A DNA stretch of 59,969 bases from CAYTPI01 sp964439625 (GTDB lineage: Bacteria > Chloroflexota > Anaerolineae > Aggregatilineales > UBA3940): the NCBI GenBank assembly GCA_964439625.1, contig CAYTPI010000023.1:1-59969 (forward strand), read 5' to 3'. A program made the translations under genes and the position numbers. The notes below the pieces were generated by a model. It did not search any database and had not been told where the DNA came from. It saw only the letters and a program-made list of their open reading frames with translations. This document shows, piece after piece, positions 8,146 through 16,224 of this stretch (position 1 is the first letter of the stretch; each line of letters begins with the position of its first letter).

Positions 8146-9468
8146 TTATTCAATGTAACCCAGCATACGTAAATGAGCTTCTAGCTCCTCATCATAGTCT
8201 GTATGTACAGTATATTGCACATACTTCTTGAAAAATCGCTGATTTTTCCACCGTCTAAGTACTAGCCTAAAAACTGCGAAGAGGGCCTTAAAGGGGCTTA
8301 ACTTAGCACTAGGAAGAAGCGAAAAATCTATTTTTGTGTTGTTGAAGGCACTGCTTTTAGGAAAGCACCATGCATGACGCCGAATTATTTCCCAATATCC
8401 TTGAATAGTGTGTTCGGTGACATTTGGATCAACGACTTCAACATAATGCCAGTCTTTTGTGCTTATGCCAGAATACTTATTAGTCTGGGTGTTTTCTTGT
8501 CCTTCAGAATACGTCCACTTTCGCCCATGAAACACTTTTTGAGGCTGTACCAGCGCCTTTTTGAATGATAGTCCATGCAAGGGCCACTGAGGCTTAATAT
8601 CCACTAAGTCATAAATCGTCGCAGGAACATCTATAAGTTCAACTAAAGCGGCTCGTCTTGAAGCGCTAGCCTCAGGGTGCTTTGCCAGCAATACGACACT
8701 TATTTCGGGAGAAAATGGTAGATTTCCATGACCAGTCTGCCCGAATTCGCCAAAAGACTCTCCGTGGTCGCTGAGCACGAAGATCAGTGAGCTATCGTAC
8801 AAATCAAGCTCTTTAAGAAAGTCAATGAACTGACCAAACTGCTGGTCTGAATAACGAATCATTCCTTGATACAGTTCGGAAGCTCTCGCTACTTTTTCTT
8901 CTTCCTTTAATTCACTATAAGTAATGACCTCTTGTTCCTCATTCGTTTCCGCTAAATGGCGGTCATAAAAAGGGCCATGGGTGTCCATATGCCAGAGTAG
9001 CGTAAAGAGCGGAGTCGGTCTCGTCGAGGTTACAGCAAGGGTTTCTCGTATGATGTCGAAGGCAATTTGATTTAATTCCTTGCCAGGTAATGTTTCTAGA
9101 GTGTTTGCCTCATTACGAGACAAGCTAAAAGTATCAAAGCCTCGATCTAAGCCATACTTTGCATCTACGAATCGGTTCCCACTAATTGCCACTGTCTGAT
9201 ATCCTGCTCGTGAGAGTGCTTCTGGCAAAGTCGGCACCTCTGGTATAAGGACTCTTTTCTTCTGAATCATGCCAATTGCATCAGGATAGAAGCCAGTGAG
9301 GATACTTGCTGCTGAGGGTTTGCTCCAAGTATCAACAGAGTGGGCATTTAAGAACAATGTAGTCTCTTGAGCAAAGGCGTCCAAGTTTGGTGTATTTGCT
9401 ATTTGCGGATTGTAGGCCCCGACAAAATCAGGGCGGAGGCAATCAAGCACATAAATGAAGATATTCAC
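8146..9468 (-). CDS. Sulfatase-like alkaline-phosphatase-superfamily protein (serine type), paralog 2
   Basis: The product has 440 residues with a GTG start. The N-terminal metal motif is IYVLDCLRPDF, the nucleophile region DTWSKPSAASILTG, and the later metal-binding segment LSDHGESFGEFGQTGHGN. The nucleophile position is Ser and the Arg of CxPxR is Ala; the Pro is kept, so this copy is the closest of the three to a classical Ser-type sulfatase. A basic tail near residues 395-415 precedes a C-terminus ending LGYIE, as in its paralogs. It is the first gene of the minus-strand unit and diverges from the RmlC-like gene across 115 bp that must hold both promoters. Confidence 0.82.
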   Translation of the reverse strand: MNIFIYVLDCLRPDFVGAYNPQIANTPNLDAFAQETTLFLNAHSVDTWSKPSAASILTGFYPDAIGMIQKKRVLIPEVPTLPEALSRAGYQTVAISGNRFVDAKYGLDRGFDTFSLSRNEANTLETLPGKELNQIAFDIIRETLAVTSTRPTPLFTLLWHMDTHGPFYDRHLAETNEEQEVITYSELKEEEKVARASELYQGMIRYSDQQFGQFIDFLKELDLYDSSLIFVLSDHGESFGEFGQTGHGNLPFSPEISVVLLAKHPEASASRRAALVELIDVPATIYDLVDIKPQWPLHGLSFKKALVQPQKVFHGRKWTYSEGQENTQTNKYSGISTKDWHYVEVVDPNVTEHTIQGYWEIIRRHAWCFPKSSAFNNTKIDFSLLPSAKLSPFKALFAVFRLVLRRWKNQRFFKKYVQYTVHTDYDEELEAHLRMLGYIE

Positions 9469-9583
9469 TGGTCTGCACTTCTATGTACTTGCAGGAAGTG
9501 CACTCTTCCTAACTCTTCTAAAATTCAACATGATATGATACACTCGTCGTTGTATAAAATCTATACTTGCAAAGAGGCGTAAC

Positions 9584-10129
9584 ATGACTGTCTACAAACA
9601 AGAACTGCCGGAAAGTACAATAAAAGATCAACAAACGACTGTTGTTGGTGGTAAGCAACTACGCACGTTGCCTGAGGGTGTGTCGTTGTTCCAAGTCAAT
9701 ACATACGTTGATGAACGTGGTATGACGGTTGAAATGTTTGACCCTCGGTGGCAATACACTAATACTCCGCTCAAATATGCATATTTTTATACTGTTATGC
9801 CTAAAAAAATGAAAGGATGGGGGTTACATAAGCTTCATGAAGATAGATACTTCATTATCTCTGGCCGGCTGAAAATGTACCTATATGATGATCGCCCTGA
9901 GTCATCCACTTATCAGCAACTTTTTACACATGTGCTTTCAGACTCACGACGAGAACTCATCAATATTCTTCCAGGAATTTGGCATCTCGTTGAAAATATT
10001 GGCGAAACTGAAGCATTTGTAGCCAATTTCCCGACTGAGCTATATGATCACGAGACGCCAGACAAATATCGCTTACCCCCTAACAACGATTATATACCAT
10101 ATACTTTCGATAATCCGAGTGGATGGTAA
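9584..10129 (+). CDS. RmlC-like cupin (dTDP-4-dehydrorhamnose 3,5-epimerase family)
   Basis: The product has 181 residues. The central segment GWGLHKLHEDRYFIISGRLK matches the cupin core of RmlC, where the His after GL is the catalytic base. The end of the domain shows INILPGIWHLVENIG and TELYDHETPDKYRLP, which parallel the PxGxxHG and YxxxxD...R positions of the family, finishing with YIPYTF. This points to a nucleotide-sugar epimerase or isomerase supplying an activated deoxysugar. Other rml genes are not in the window, and the HG of the second motif is HL here, so activity may differ from true RmlC. GAGGCG precedes the ATG. The GT2 gene follows after 6 nt. Confidence 0.75.
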   Translation: MTVYKQELPESTIKDQQTTVVGGKQLRTLPEGVSLFQVNTYVDERGMTVEMFDPRWQYTNTPLKYAYFYTVMPKKMKGWGLHKLHEDRYFIISGRLKMYLYDDRPESSTYQQLFTHVLSDSRRELINILPGIWHLVENIGETEAFVANFPTELYDHETPDKYRLPPNNDYIPYTFDNPSGW

Positions 10130-10135
10130 GTTGTC

Positions 10136-11125
10136 ATGCCAACTACGCCAGTTGTTAGTGTTATTATTCCTACCTATAACCGCAGTAAGGTCCTGCGATA
10201 CGCAATTTTGTCCGTCTTACAACAAACGCTTTCAGACTTTGAATTATTGGTGATAGGGGATGGCTGCACTGATGACACAGAACAAGTAGTCAGAGGTTTC
10301 GAGGACTCTCGGATAACTTGGCATAACTTACCTGAGAATACTGGTAATCAAGCAATTCCCAATAATACTGGCCTGCATATGAGCAAAGGTGAGTTTGTAG
10401 CTTATCTAGGGCATGATGACCTTTGGTATCCAACCCACTTAGAGACTTTGGTTACAAGATTGGAAAATGAAAATGCTGACTTTGGTGCCAGTCTCGCCGT
10501 AATTATAGGCAACAAAGAATATTACTATAGAGGACTTCGGCCTCGGCAACTTGACCCTCGAAGATGTGCGCCATCTTATTTCATGCACCGTCAGCGTTTA
10601 GGTGTTGAAATCGGTGGATGGAGAAACTATAAGGAACTTGATGTTACACCCGATGCCGATTTTATAAAACGTGTGGCAGACGCGAGCAATAAGACTATTG
10701 TGACCGATGAAATAACAGTCTTTAGATTTCCAGCAGGGTCTCGTCCTAACATCTATCAGAAAAGCGAGGTGACAGAGCAGCAGAGTTTATATCGTCAAAT
10801 GCAAGAGGAAGAAGATTTTCGATACAGGCAAGCCGTCAAAACGTTACAAGCGTATGAAACTGGAAACTCAGAAACTCCTCCTGAATTTAGGTATAGAGAG
10901 AACATGCCTAAAAATGCTCCCCCCGGTTGGCTCATTGAGACGAGGCGCCGGATGCGAGGGTTAGAACCACGATCTTTGCCAACAAATTCAATTCAAGGAG
11001 AAGATGTAACGCATGGCTCCTTTTCCTCACTCAAATATCTACGACGCCTATTACACATATTGTTTTACAAGCTATCTGCGGCTAGTTATAGACTTGCTAA
11101 AGCTCTCGACGAAAAGTCTCACTAA
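10136..11125 (+). CDS. GT2-family glycosyltransferase
   Basis: The product has 329 residues with a GT-A fold. The N-terminus VSVIIPTYNRSKVL and the motif IGDGCTDDTEQ (near residues 40-50) are hallmark GT2 sequences. GHDDLW near 92-96 serves as the DxD metal and nucleotide site. The C-terminal ~100 residues are basic and polar without membrane helices. The gene forms a short operon with the RmlC-like cupin. Its last 180 codons are duplicated in inverted orientation at 14459-14997. Its stop lies in the palindrome CTAACACGTGTTAG at 11121-11134. Confidence 0.87.
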   Translation: MPTTPVVSVIIPTYNRSKVLRYAILSVLQQTLSDFELLVIGDGCTDDTEQVVRGFEDSRITWHNLPENTGNQAIPNNTGLHMSKGEFVAYLGHDDLWYPTHLETLVTRLENENADFGASLAVIIGNKEYYYRGLRPRQLDPRRCAPSYFMHRQRLGVEIGGWRNYKELDVTPDADFIKRVADASNKTIVTDEITVFRFPAGSRPNIYQKSEVTEQQSLYRQMQEEEDFRYRQAVKTLQAYETGNSETPPEFRYRENMPKNAPPGWLIETRRRMRGLEPRSLPTNSIQGEDVTHGSFSSLKYLRRLLHILFYKLSAASYRLAKALDEKSH

Positions 11126-11154
11126 CACGTGTTAGGCACGGCTTTGTATTTCCT
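10587..11154. repeat. Inverted repeat arm 1 (partner 14430-14997)
   Basis: Positions p in this arm pair with 25584 minus p in the other arm. The outer ~80 bp (10587-10670) show roughly ten differences, while the rest is almost identical (I see two substitutions in the last ~450 bp). The arm covers the 3' part of the GT2 gene, the CTAACACGTGTTAG palindrome and 20 bp beyond. Those last 20 bp are the complement of the end of the GT4 gene at 13157-14452. Confidence 0.9.
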
Positions 11155-11197
11155 CATAGTATTGATGTGTTTGTTCTGCGGTTGGAAAGTTGGACAC

Positions 11198-11600
11198 AAT
11201 TAAGCCGATAATACTAGAGTCTCGAACTCCGTCGGGGTGAGGTAGTCCAGAGCAGATTGAATGCAATGGGTCATGTACACAATCTTACTCAATGATTCAT
11301 CATAACCGTAGTAGTCAGAAAAATCGACATGTTCCTCTTTCAAGGTCCGAATAAATCGTTCGACCAGTCCGTTTTGGATAGGTTGCCCCACCACACTCAT
11401 GCTGATTTGTGTCCCAGCCTCAGCCAGTACAGCGATGTAGTCTACAGCCGCATACTGGCTCCCCTAGTCAGAGTGATGATAGTCAGGGGCCGGGTGCTGA
11501 GCGAGGGCCTACCACTTTATTTTGTACAGAGTCGAGCTTAGAGGTTGACCCTGATGGCACAACGCTTGCGCGTAACCTTTGTAGTTGACGGCGTAAACAA
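11198..11600 (-). pseudogene. IS3-family transposase (orfB) remnant
   Basis: On the minus strand the decayed frame reads ALAQHPAPDYHHSD, stop, GSQYAAVDYIAVLAEAG, ISMSVVGQPIQNGLVERF, IRTLKEEHVDFSDY and finally ALDYLTPTEFE. These correspond to the rve-integrase core of IS3-family OrfB, including HHSDQG (the Gln codon is TAG here), the QN...ERF region with the catalytic Glu, and the SxLGYLTPxEF end. A second stop lies upstream of ALAQH. The N-terminal half and the element ends are missing, so it cannot transpose. It sits just inside inverted repeat arm 1. Confidence 0.7.
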
Positions 11601-11679
11601 ATGTTAGCAACTTAAGAGACAAGCTACAGATATTTTGATATGCTTGATGTCTGAGATTCCAATACTAACAGGCTGTGCA

Positions 11680-13164
11680 TTGCGTAACATATATATTTTT
11701 ATCGTAGATTGTTTGCGGTTTGACCACGTTCACTACAAGCATGATGGTAAATCAATAACTCCAAACATTGACGACTTTGCTTCTGATAGTGTGGTCTTCA
11801 CAAATGCAATATCACAGGCAACTTGGAGTAGAAATGCTGGAGCAGCTTTGTTGACAGGCCTCTATCCCGCTGCAACTGGTCTAGTTCCAAGTTTAATACC
11901 CCAAAAAGATAACGCTACCGAATATAAGACTGCTGCTGTAAGTTCAAATGTTCCACAGACTTTAGCGTCTGTTTTTCAGGATAGAGACTTTAGCACATTT
12001 GCTTATAGTGCCAATCCCTTCTTTTCGCGTCGATACAACTTAGTTCAAGGTTTCGACACGATACCTAGTATGTATAGAGACCCAATCCTCTCGAAACGAC
12101 TCGCTGATGGGCAAGCGCTGGCGAAGCGTCTGGATCGTAAACCACTCCCTATCATAACCCTGAGGGATCTTTTAGCTGCAGTCTATCGAGATGAGAAAGA
12201 GTCTGATCAGTTAACTATTGTCTGGGCGATGGATATGCATCCGCCCCTGTACGATCGAGCTCGTTCCGATGAAACCCACGACATTCCAAACAACGAAATC
12301 TTCACGACGGTTGTTGCTGGCAAAGACGATATCGCTGAGGTGAAGGCTGTTTATCGAAACTGCATTAGCTATTTCGATAGACAATTTGGCTCTTTCCTAA
12401 ATAGGCTGAAGCAAAAAGGCACCTATGATGATGCCGTCATTGTTTTAACCTCTGACCATGGTGAGAGCTTTGGTGAACATGGTTTATATGGGCACACAGG
12501 ATTTCCATACGAACCCCAAATTCATATTCCCCTATTGTTTAAGTTTCCTAGCAATCAATTTTGTGGTCAAAAATCGGACGAGCTAGTGGGCCATATCGAT
12601 ATTTTTCCAACCCTAGCAGATGTATTTGCTCTCCAATTGAAAGCACCTGTACACGGCAAAAGCCTTGTGCCCCTCCTAGAAGGTACTGATACAGGTCACA
12701 CCAGCTTGATCATCCATGATCAAACAAGAAATGATCATTGGGAATATCTCGCAGTACGGACGAAAAACAAAAAATATATCAGCCGAAAGCCACTAAACGT
12801 ACAAAGGCCATCAAACCCAATGGAGCTTCTGAAGCTTGAATGGAATTTGTTCAAGCGTTTCTTAAAAAACAAATCTATACATAAAAAACGTCGGATGCTC
12901 CGCAAAATGATTGATCCATTTTACGCGTTACTTCCACGCCAGACTATCATTGAAGTTTATGATTTATCCACCGATCCTAACGAACTAAATGACATTTCAA
13001 AAAGTTCCAAGGGTGGAGATGTTCTTCGTTTCGCACAACACAGTCAAGCAGAATATTTATCCACTATAAAGAACTACTTACAAGAAAACTCCATTACCTA
13101 TACAGAAGCAGATGTAGATGAGAGAACATTATTGAGGCTTCAAGATCTAGGTTACATTGAATAA
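11680..13164 (+). CDS. Sulfatase-like alkaline-phosphatase-superfamily protein (serine type), paralog 3
   Basis: The product has 494 residues. The metal motifs are FIVDCLRFDH, then LTSDHGESFGEHGLYGHTG with the downstream HIPLLFKFP. The nucleophile region is QATWSRNAGAALLTG: Ser in the Cys position, Asn for Pro and Gly for Arg, the most divergent of the three paralogs. The TTG at 11680 gives MRNIYIFIVDCLR, matching the starts of the other two; an ATG at 11647 would add 11 residues. A Lys-rich segment (residues ~385-415) and the terminal LGYIE are shared. The stop overlaps the next gene's TTG start. Upstream lies only the IS remnant, so expression may depend on read-through. Confidence 0.82.
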   Translation: MRNIYIFIVDCLRFDHVHYKHDGKSITPNIDDFASDSVVFTNAISQATWSRNAGAALLTGLYPAATGLVPSLIPQKDNATEYKTAAVSSNVPQTLASVFQDRDFSTFAYSANPFFSRRYNLVQGFDTIPSMYRDPILSKRLADGQALAKRLDRKPLPIITLRDLLAAVYRDEKESDQLTIVWAMDMHPPLYDRARSDETHDIPNNEIFTTVVAGKDDIAEVKAVYRNCISYFDRQFGSFLNRLKQKGTYDDAVIVLTSDHGESFGEHGLYGHTGFPYEPQIHIPLLFKFPSNQFCGQKSDELVGHIDIFPTLADVFALQLKAPVHGKSLVPLLEGTDTGHTSLIIHDQTRNDHWEYLAVRTKNKKYISRKPLNVQRPSNPMELLKLEWNLFKRFLKNKSIHKKRRMLRKMIDPFYALLPRQTIIEVYDLSTDPNELNDISKSSKGGDVLRFAQHSQAEYLSTIKNYLQENSITYTEADVDERTLLRLQDLGYIE

Positions 13165-14452
13165 ACAAAAACATATTATGGTCAACTCCGAAAACCCGTT
13201 ACCAATTGCCTGGATTGAGAACCCCTATACCCCCGTATTTAGCGGTGTTTGGCGTTACAATTTTCATCTAAAGGGGCATCTACTGAAACATCATAATGTG
13301 AACGTGGTGTATTCAAATCACATTACACCACTTGAGGTTAATGATACTGGCAGACGTAACCAGATTGTGTCCATTGTTGATAATGACAGCGTTCATAGTA
13401 ATGACCCCGTTCTCAAGGTATTGCGTTTTCTAGCAAGTAAACCGTCTACACCATATAAGGTTGTCCGTGGGTTGGCTGGGGCTGCTGGTTTTGATGCATT
13501 CACACTTTACATGCGACGCCCTTTTCGGTTTGGTAACCATCTACCGCAGGGCACGCTTGTGCATATCACAGACCAATACATGGCAACCAAAATTCCACGG
13601 AAGCGCCCTTACCCAGTTATTATATCTGTGATGGATATTATGCCTTACATTAGTGAACAACTCTTGGCAATTACCCTACATGAACAGCCCAGGCATAAAA
13701 GGCTTTATGCTCAAGCTATGCGGAAACTAAAGAGCGTAGATGGAATAATTGCTATAAGTGAGTTCACCAAGGAAACCCTAGTACAATATGCAGATATTGA
13801 TGAAAGCAAGATAAAGGTCATTTACTGCGGTGTTGATCGTGAAAGATTTTTGCCTGGATTGGTACCACCTAAATTTATTGAGAAGTATGGTCTGAATACA
13901 GAGCAAAAACTCATTCTACATATCAGCAATGAGTCACCCCACAAAAACTTTCAAATACTGTTACGTGCGTTTCAAAAAATACTAGTCGAGCATCCTCATG
14001 CTGTTCTACTCAAAGTTGGAGAAGCTCATGAACAGAAACAACGAGAGACGCACATTCAACTGTGCCACGCGTTGAATATTAGCCATGCTGTGAAGTTTTT
14101 AGATCAAGTAGAAGATGAAGAACTAGTCTACTTTTACAGGGTTGCCGATGTATTCGTATTTCCGTCACTTGCAGAGGGGTTCGGCCTCCCCATTCTCGAG
14201 TCCCTTGCGTGTGGAACTCCTATTGTATGTTCAAATGCATGGTCGCTGCCGGAGGTTGGCGGGGATGCTGCAATCTTCGTTGAGCCAAGTGATGTAAATG
14301 GATATGTTGAGGCTATTGACCGTATTCTAGTTGATGAGGATTTTAGGGAGGATCTAATTCAACGTGGTATTAAACACGCAAAACAGTTCACTTGGCAAAC
14401 AGCAGCAGAACAAACATATCAATACTACAAGGAAATACAAAGCCGTGCCTAA
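13157..14452 (+). CDS. GT4-family glycosyltransferase
   Basis: The product has 431 residues from a TTG, or 424 from the ATG at 13178. The N-terminal domain has PYTPVFSGVWRYNFHL; the C-terminal domain has LILHISNESPHKNFQILLR and FPSLAEGFGLPILESLACG, the GT4 E-x7-E motif. The TTG lies within the stop of the preceding sulfatase gene (TTGAATAA), the same arrangement as at 6746-6753, so translational coupling is likely. Its final codons (14430-14452) belong to inverted repeat arm 2, and its stop abuts the GT2 tail copy on the other strand. Confidence 0.86.
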   Translation: MNKQKHIMVNSENPLPIAWIENPYTPVFSGVWRYNFHLKGHLLKHHNVNVVYSNHITPLEVNDTGRRNQIVSIVDNDSVHSNDPVLKVLRFLASKPSTPYKVVRGLAGAAGFDAFTLYMRRPFRFGNHLPQGTLVHITDQYMATKIPRKRPYPVIISVMDIMPYISEQLLAITLHEQPRHKRLYAQAMRKLKSVDGIIAISEFTKETLVQYADIDESKIKVIYCGVDRERFLPGLVPPKFIEKYGLNTEQKLILHISNESPHKNFQILLRAFQKILVEHPHAVLLKVGEAHEQKQRETHIQLCHALNISHAVKFLDQVEDEELVYFYRVADVFVFPSLAEGFGLPILESLACGTPIVCSNAWSLPEVGGDAAIFVEPSDVNGYVEAIDRILVDEDFREDLIQRGIKHAKQFTWQTAAEQTYQYYKEIQSRA

Positions 14453-14997
14453 CACGTGTTAGTGAGACCTTTCGTCGAGAGCTTTAGCAAGTCTATAACT
14501 AGCCGCAGATAGTTTGTAAAACAATATGTGTAATAGGCGCCGTAGATATTTGAGTGAGGAAAAGGAGCCATGCGTTACATCTTCTCCCTGAATTGAATTT
14601 GTTGGCAAAGATCGTGGTTCTAACCCTCGCACCCGGCGCCTCGTCTCAATGAGCCAACCGGGGGGAGCATTTTTAGGCATGTTCTCTCTATACCTAAATT
14701 CAGGAGGAGTTTCTGAGTTTCCAGTTTCATACGCTTGTAACGTTTTGACGGCTTGCCTGTATCGAAAATCTTCTTCCTCTTGCATTTGACGATATAAACT
14801 CTGCTGCTCTGTCACCTCGCTTTTCTGATAGATGTTAGGACGAGACCCTGCTGGAAATCTAAAGACTGTTATTTCATCGGTCACAATAGTCTTATTGCTC
14901 GCGTCTGCCACACGTTTTATAAAACCGGCATTGGGTGTAATATCAAGTTCCTTATAGTTTCTCCACCCGCTGATTTCAACACCTAAACGCTGACGGT
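14430..14997. repeat. Inverted repeat arm 2 (partner 10587-11154)
   Basis: This arm is the reverse complement of 10587-11154 and includes the last 8 codons of the GT4 gene, the CTAACACGTGTTAG palindrome and the GT2 tail. The segment between the arms (11155-14429) would flip on recombination. Confidence 0.9.
14459..14997 (-). pseudogene. 5'-truncated duplicate of the GT2 glycosyltransferase
   Basis: Minus-strand translation gives the last ~180 residues of the GT2 protein encoded at 10136-11125. The final 150 residues are identical except for Met to Val and Lys to Arg changes near the end. The GT-A core, with the nucleotide-binding motifs, is absent. The homology ends abruptly at 14997, about 25 bp from the Uma2 gene's stop. 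Expression of the 150-codon frame starting at 14911 seems unlikely to yield an enzyme. Confidence 0.85.
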
Positions 14998-15021
14998 ACC
15001 GAAGCTCCCCATCGGATATCG

Positions 15022-15567
15022 TTACCCAAACAGCCCGACCAAATCAACAGTCACCTCGCCCAAAAGCACTGACTCAAACGAGTCGGTGTAAGCACCCTGA
15101 CGCGTGTACTTGCCATCGTCACCGCGCACCCACACTTCCAGCAAGTGAGTTTCAAGGTCTGCTAGCCAGTATTCCGCCACGCCATGCTGCTCGTAGAGGT
15201 TGAACTTGGTGACTTTGTCCATGCGCAAGGAACTAGGTGAGATGACTTCGATCACCAGGTCGGGCGCACCATACCAGTAGCCATCGTTCTTCAGGATGCA
15301 GGCGCTCCCCTCGCCGCGCACCCAGAACACGTCCGGCTGCACCACATTCTTGTCATCCAGGTGCACATCCATCGGCGCAATAAAAACTTCTCCTGTGTCT
15401 GTTAGCCGTGTTATCAACATTACTAGGCGTAGAACAGCACGCTGGTGTGGGGTTTTTGGGGATGGACTCACAATGATCTCTCCATCAATGAGCTGGGTCG
15501 GGGTAGTTGTCTCCGGCAGTTGAGCAAAGTCGGCTGCAGTTATTTTTTCCTGGGTAAATTCCGCCAT
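15022..15567 (-). CDS. Uma2-family (DUF820) PD-(D/E)xK nuclease-fold protein
   Basis: The product has 181 residues. The N-terminal part has PTQLIDGEIIVSPSP, followed by VVQPDVFWV and APDLVIEVISPSSLRMDK, the Asp...Asp-x-Glu-x-Lys-like arrangement of the Uma2 nuclease fold, and EYWLADLETHLLEVW near the end. The family is abundant in cyanobacteria and Chloroflexota. Its members are predicted endonucleases of unclear role, often linked to mobile DNA. It is flanked by the truncated GT2 copy and the IS-like debris near 15620, so it probably arrived with the island. AGGTGCC sits just before the ATG. Confidence 0.8.
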   Translation of the reverse strand: MAEFTQEKITAADFAQLPETTTPTQLIDGEIIVSPSPKTPHQRAVLRLVMLITRLTDTGEVFIAPMDVHLDDKNVVQPDVFWVRGEGSACILKNDGYWYGAPDLVIEVISPSSLRMDKVTKFNLYEQHGVAEYWLADLETHLLEVWVRGDDGKYTRQGAYTDSFESVLLGEVTVDLVGLFG

Positions 15568-15823
15568 CTGGGCACCTCTTTCTGCTATCTGCTTATTATT
15601 CTACCGTAGGTCAAGCCTGTGTGGGTTCTGTTGCAAAAACTTGTAGCTGATCCTGCAACAGCTGCGCGTCGGGTAGGATGCGCCGGGTAGATAGCGGTCC
15701 ATAAGAAAGCTGAGATGCGGCTTGGCAAGTCATACAGGACCTACTCCTCGCCATGCAGAAGCAGGTCAAAAGGTTTCAACCAGGAAGTTATGGAGTGCAT
15801 CGATTAGCGTTTAGCGAGAGGCG
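15568..15823. other. Intergenic debris, possible IS6-type end
   Basis: I find no coding frame that resembles a protein here. GGGTTCTGTTGCAAAAAC at about 15622-15640 resembles the GGxxCTGTTGCAAA terminal repeats of IS6-family elements, and a partly inverted CCTGCAACAG follows at 15652-15661. No transposase is recognisable, so at best this is an element scar. Confidence 0.25.
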
Positions 15824-16132
15824 TTATAAGACCTCGCTCTTGAGATAGTCAGCCACGCGCAAAGTCTGGGCGATAATAGTCAACGTGGGATTCGCCGCGC
15901 CGGAGCTAACGTAGAAGCTACCATCAGTGACGAAGACATTATCCAGTTCGTGTGGCTTGCAGTAAAGGTCGAGCACAGAGAGCTTTGGGTCAATGCCCAT
16001 CTTCACCGTACCCATCGGGTAGGGCCAATCGTCAAAAACCTAATAGAAATCAGAGATACCTAATGTCTTTTGGAACATTGAGGGATTGGGTTCCTCGCTA
16101 AACGCAATCAGCGTGGCGTTCGTATTGCTCAT
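15824..16132 (-). pseudogene. GMC oxidoreductase C-terminal remnant, copy 2
   Basis: On the minus strand, DDWPYPMGTVKMGIDPKLSV and VFVTDGSFYVSSGAANPTLT reproduce the C-terminal signature of GMC flavoenzymes (choline and glucose dehydrogenase family), ending RVADYLKSEVL. Just upstream the frame carries a TAG (SDFY, stop, VFDD). Beyond MSNTNATLIAFSEEPN there is no FAD-binding domain. The fragment is inside direct repeat copy 2 and is better preserved than copy 1. Confidence 0.7.
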
Positions 16133-16222
16133 ATCTGAGATACCTTTCTTGGGTTTAGCCCCCGGAAAGCCTACTATTTTCGCTGAAAGGTATCTCCCCT
16201 CTGTTATTCCGTACTCACGTTA
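15958..16222. repeat. Direct repeat copy 2 (partner 2276-2535)
   Basis: This copy matches 2276-2535 in the same orientation and ends with CCGTACTCACGTTA three bases before the thrS stop. The copies are offset by about 13.68 kb and bound the glycan island. Confidence 0.85.
16137..16196. repeat. 60-bp palindromic element, copy 2 (perfect arms)
   Basis: GAGATACCTTTC at 16137-16148 is perfectly complementary to GAAAGGTATCTC at 16185-16196. The 36-bp interior contains GGGTTTAGCCCCCGG and AAAGCCTACTATTTTC. It lies between the thrS stop and the GMC remnant and could also act as the 3' hairpin of thrS transcripts. Confidence 0.5.
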
Positions 16223-16224
16223 GT

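Noticed and set aside
9469..9583. Named promoters in the divergent sulfatase/RmlC gap
   Set aside because: Several -10-like hexamers (TATGAT, TATACT) exist, but none has a credible -35 at the right distance, so I did not place a promoter.
11200..11400. An intact small protein on the minus strand
   Set aside because: It is the end of an IS3-type OrfB whose upstream part is interrupted by stops, so it is a remnant.
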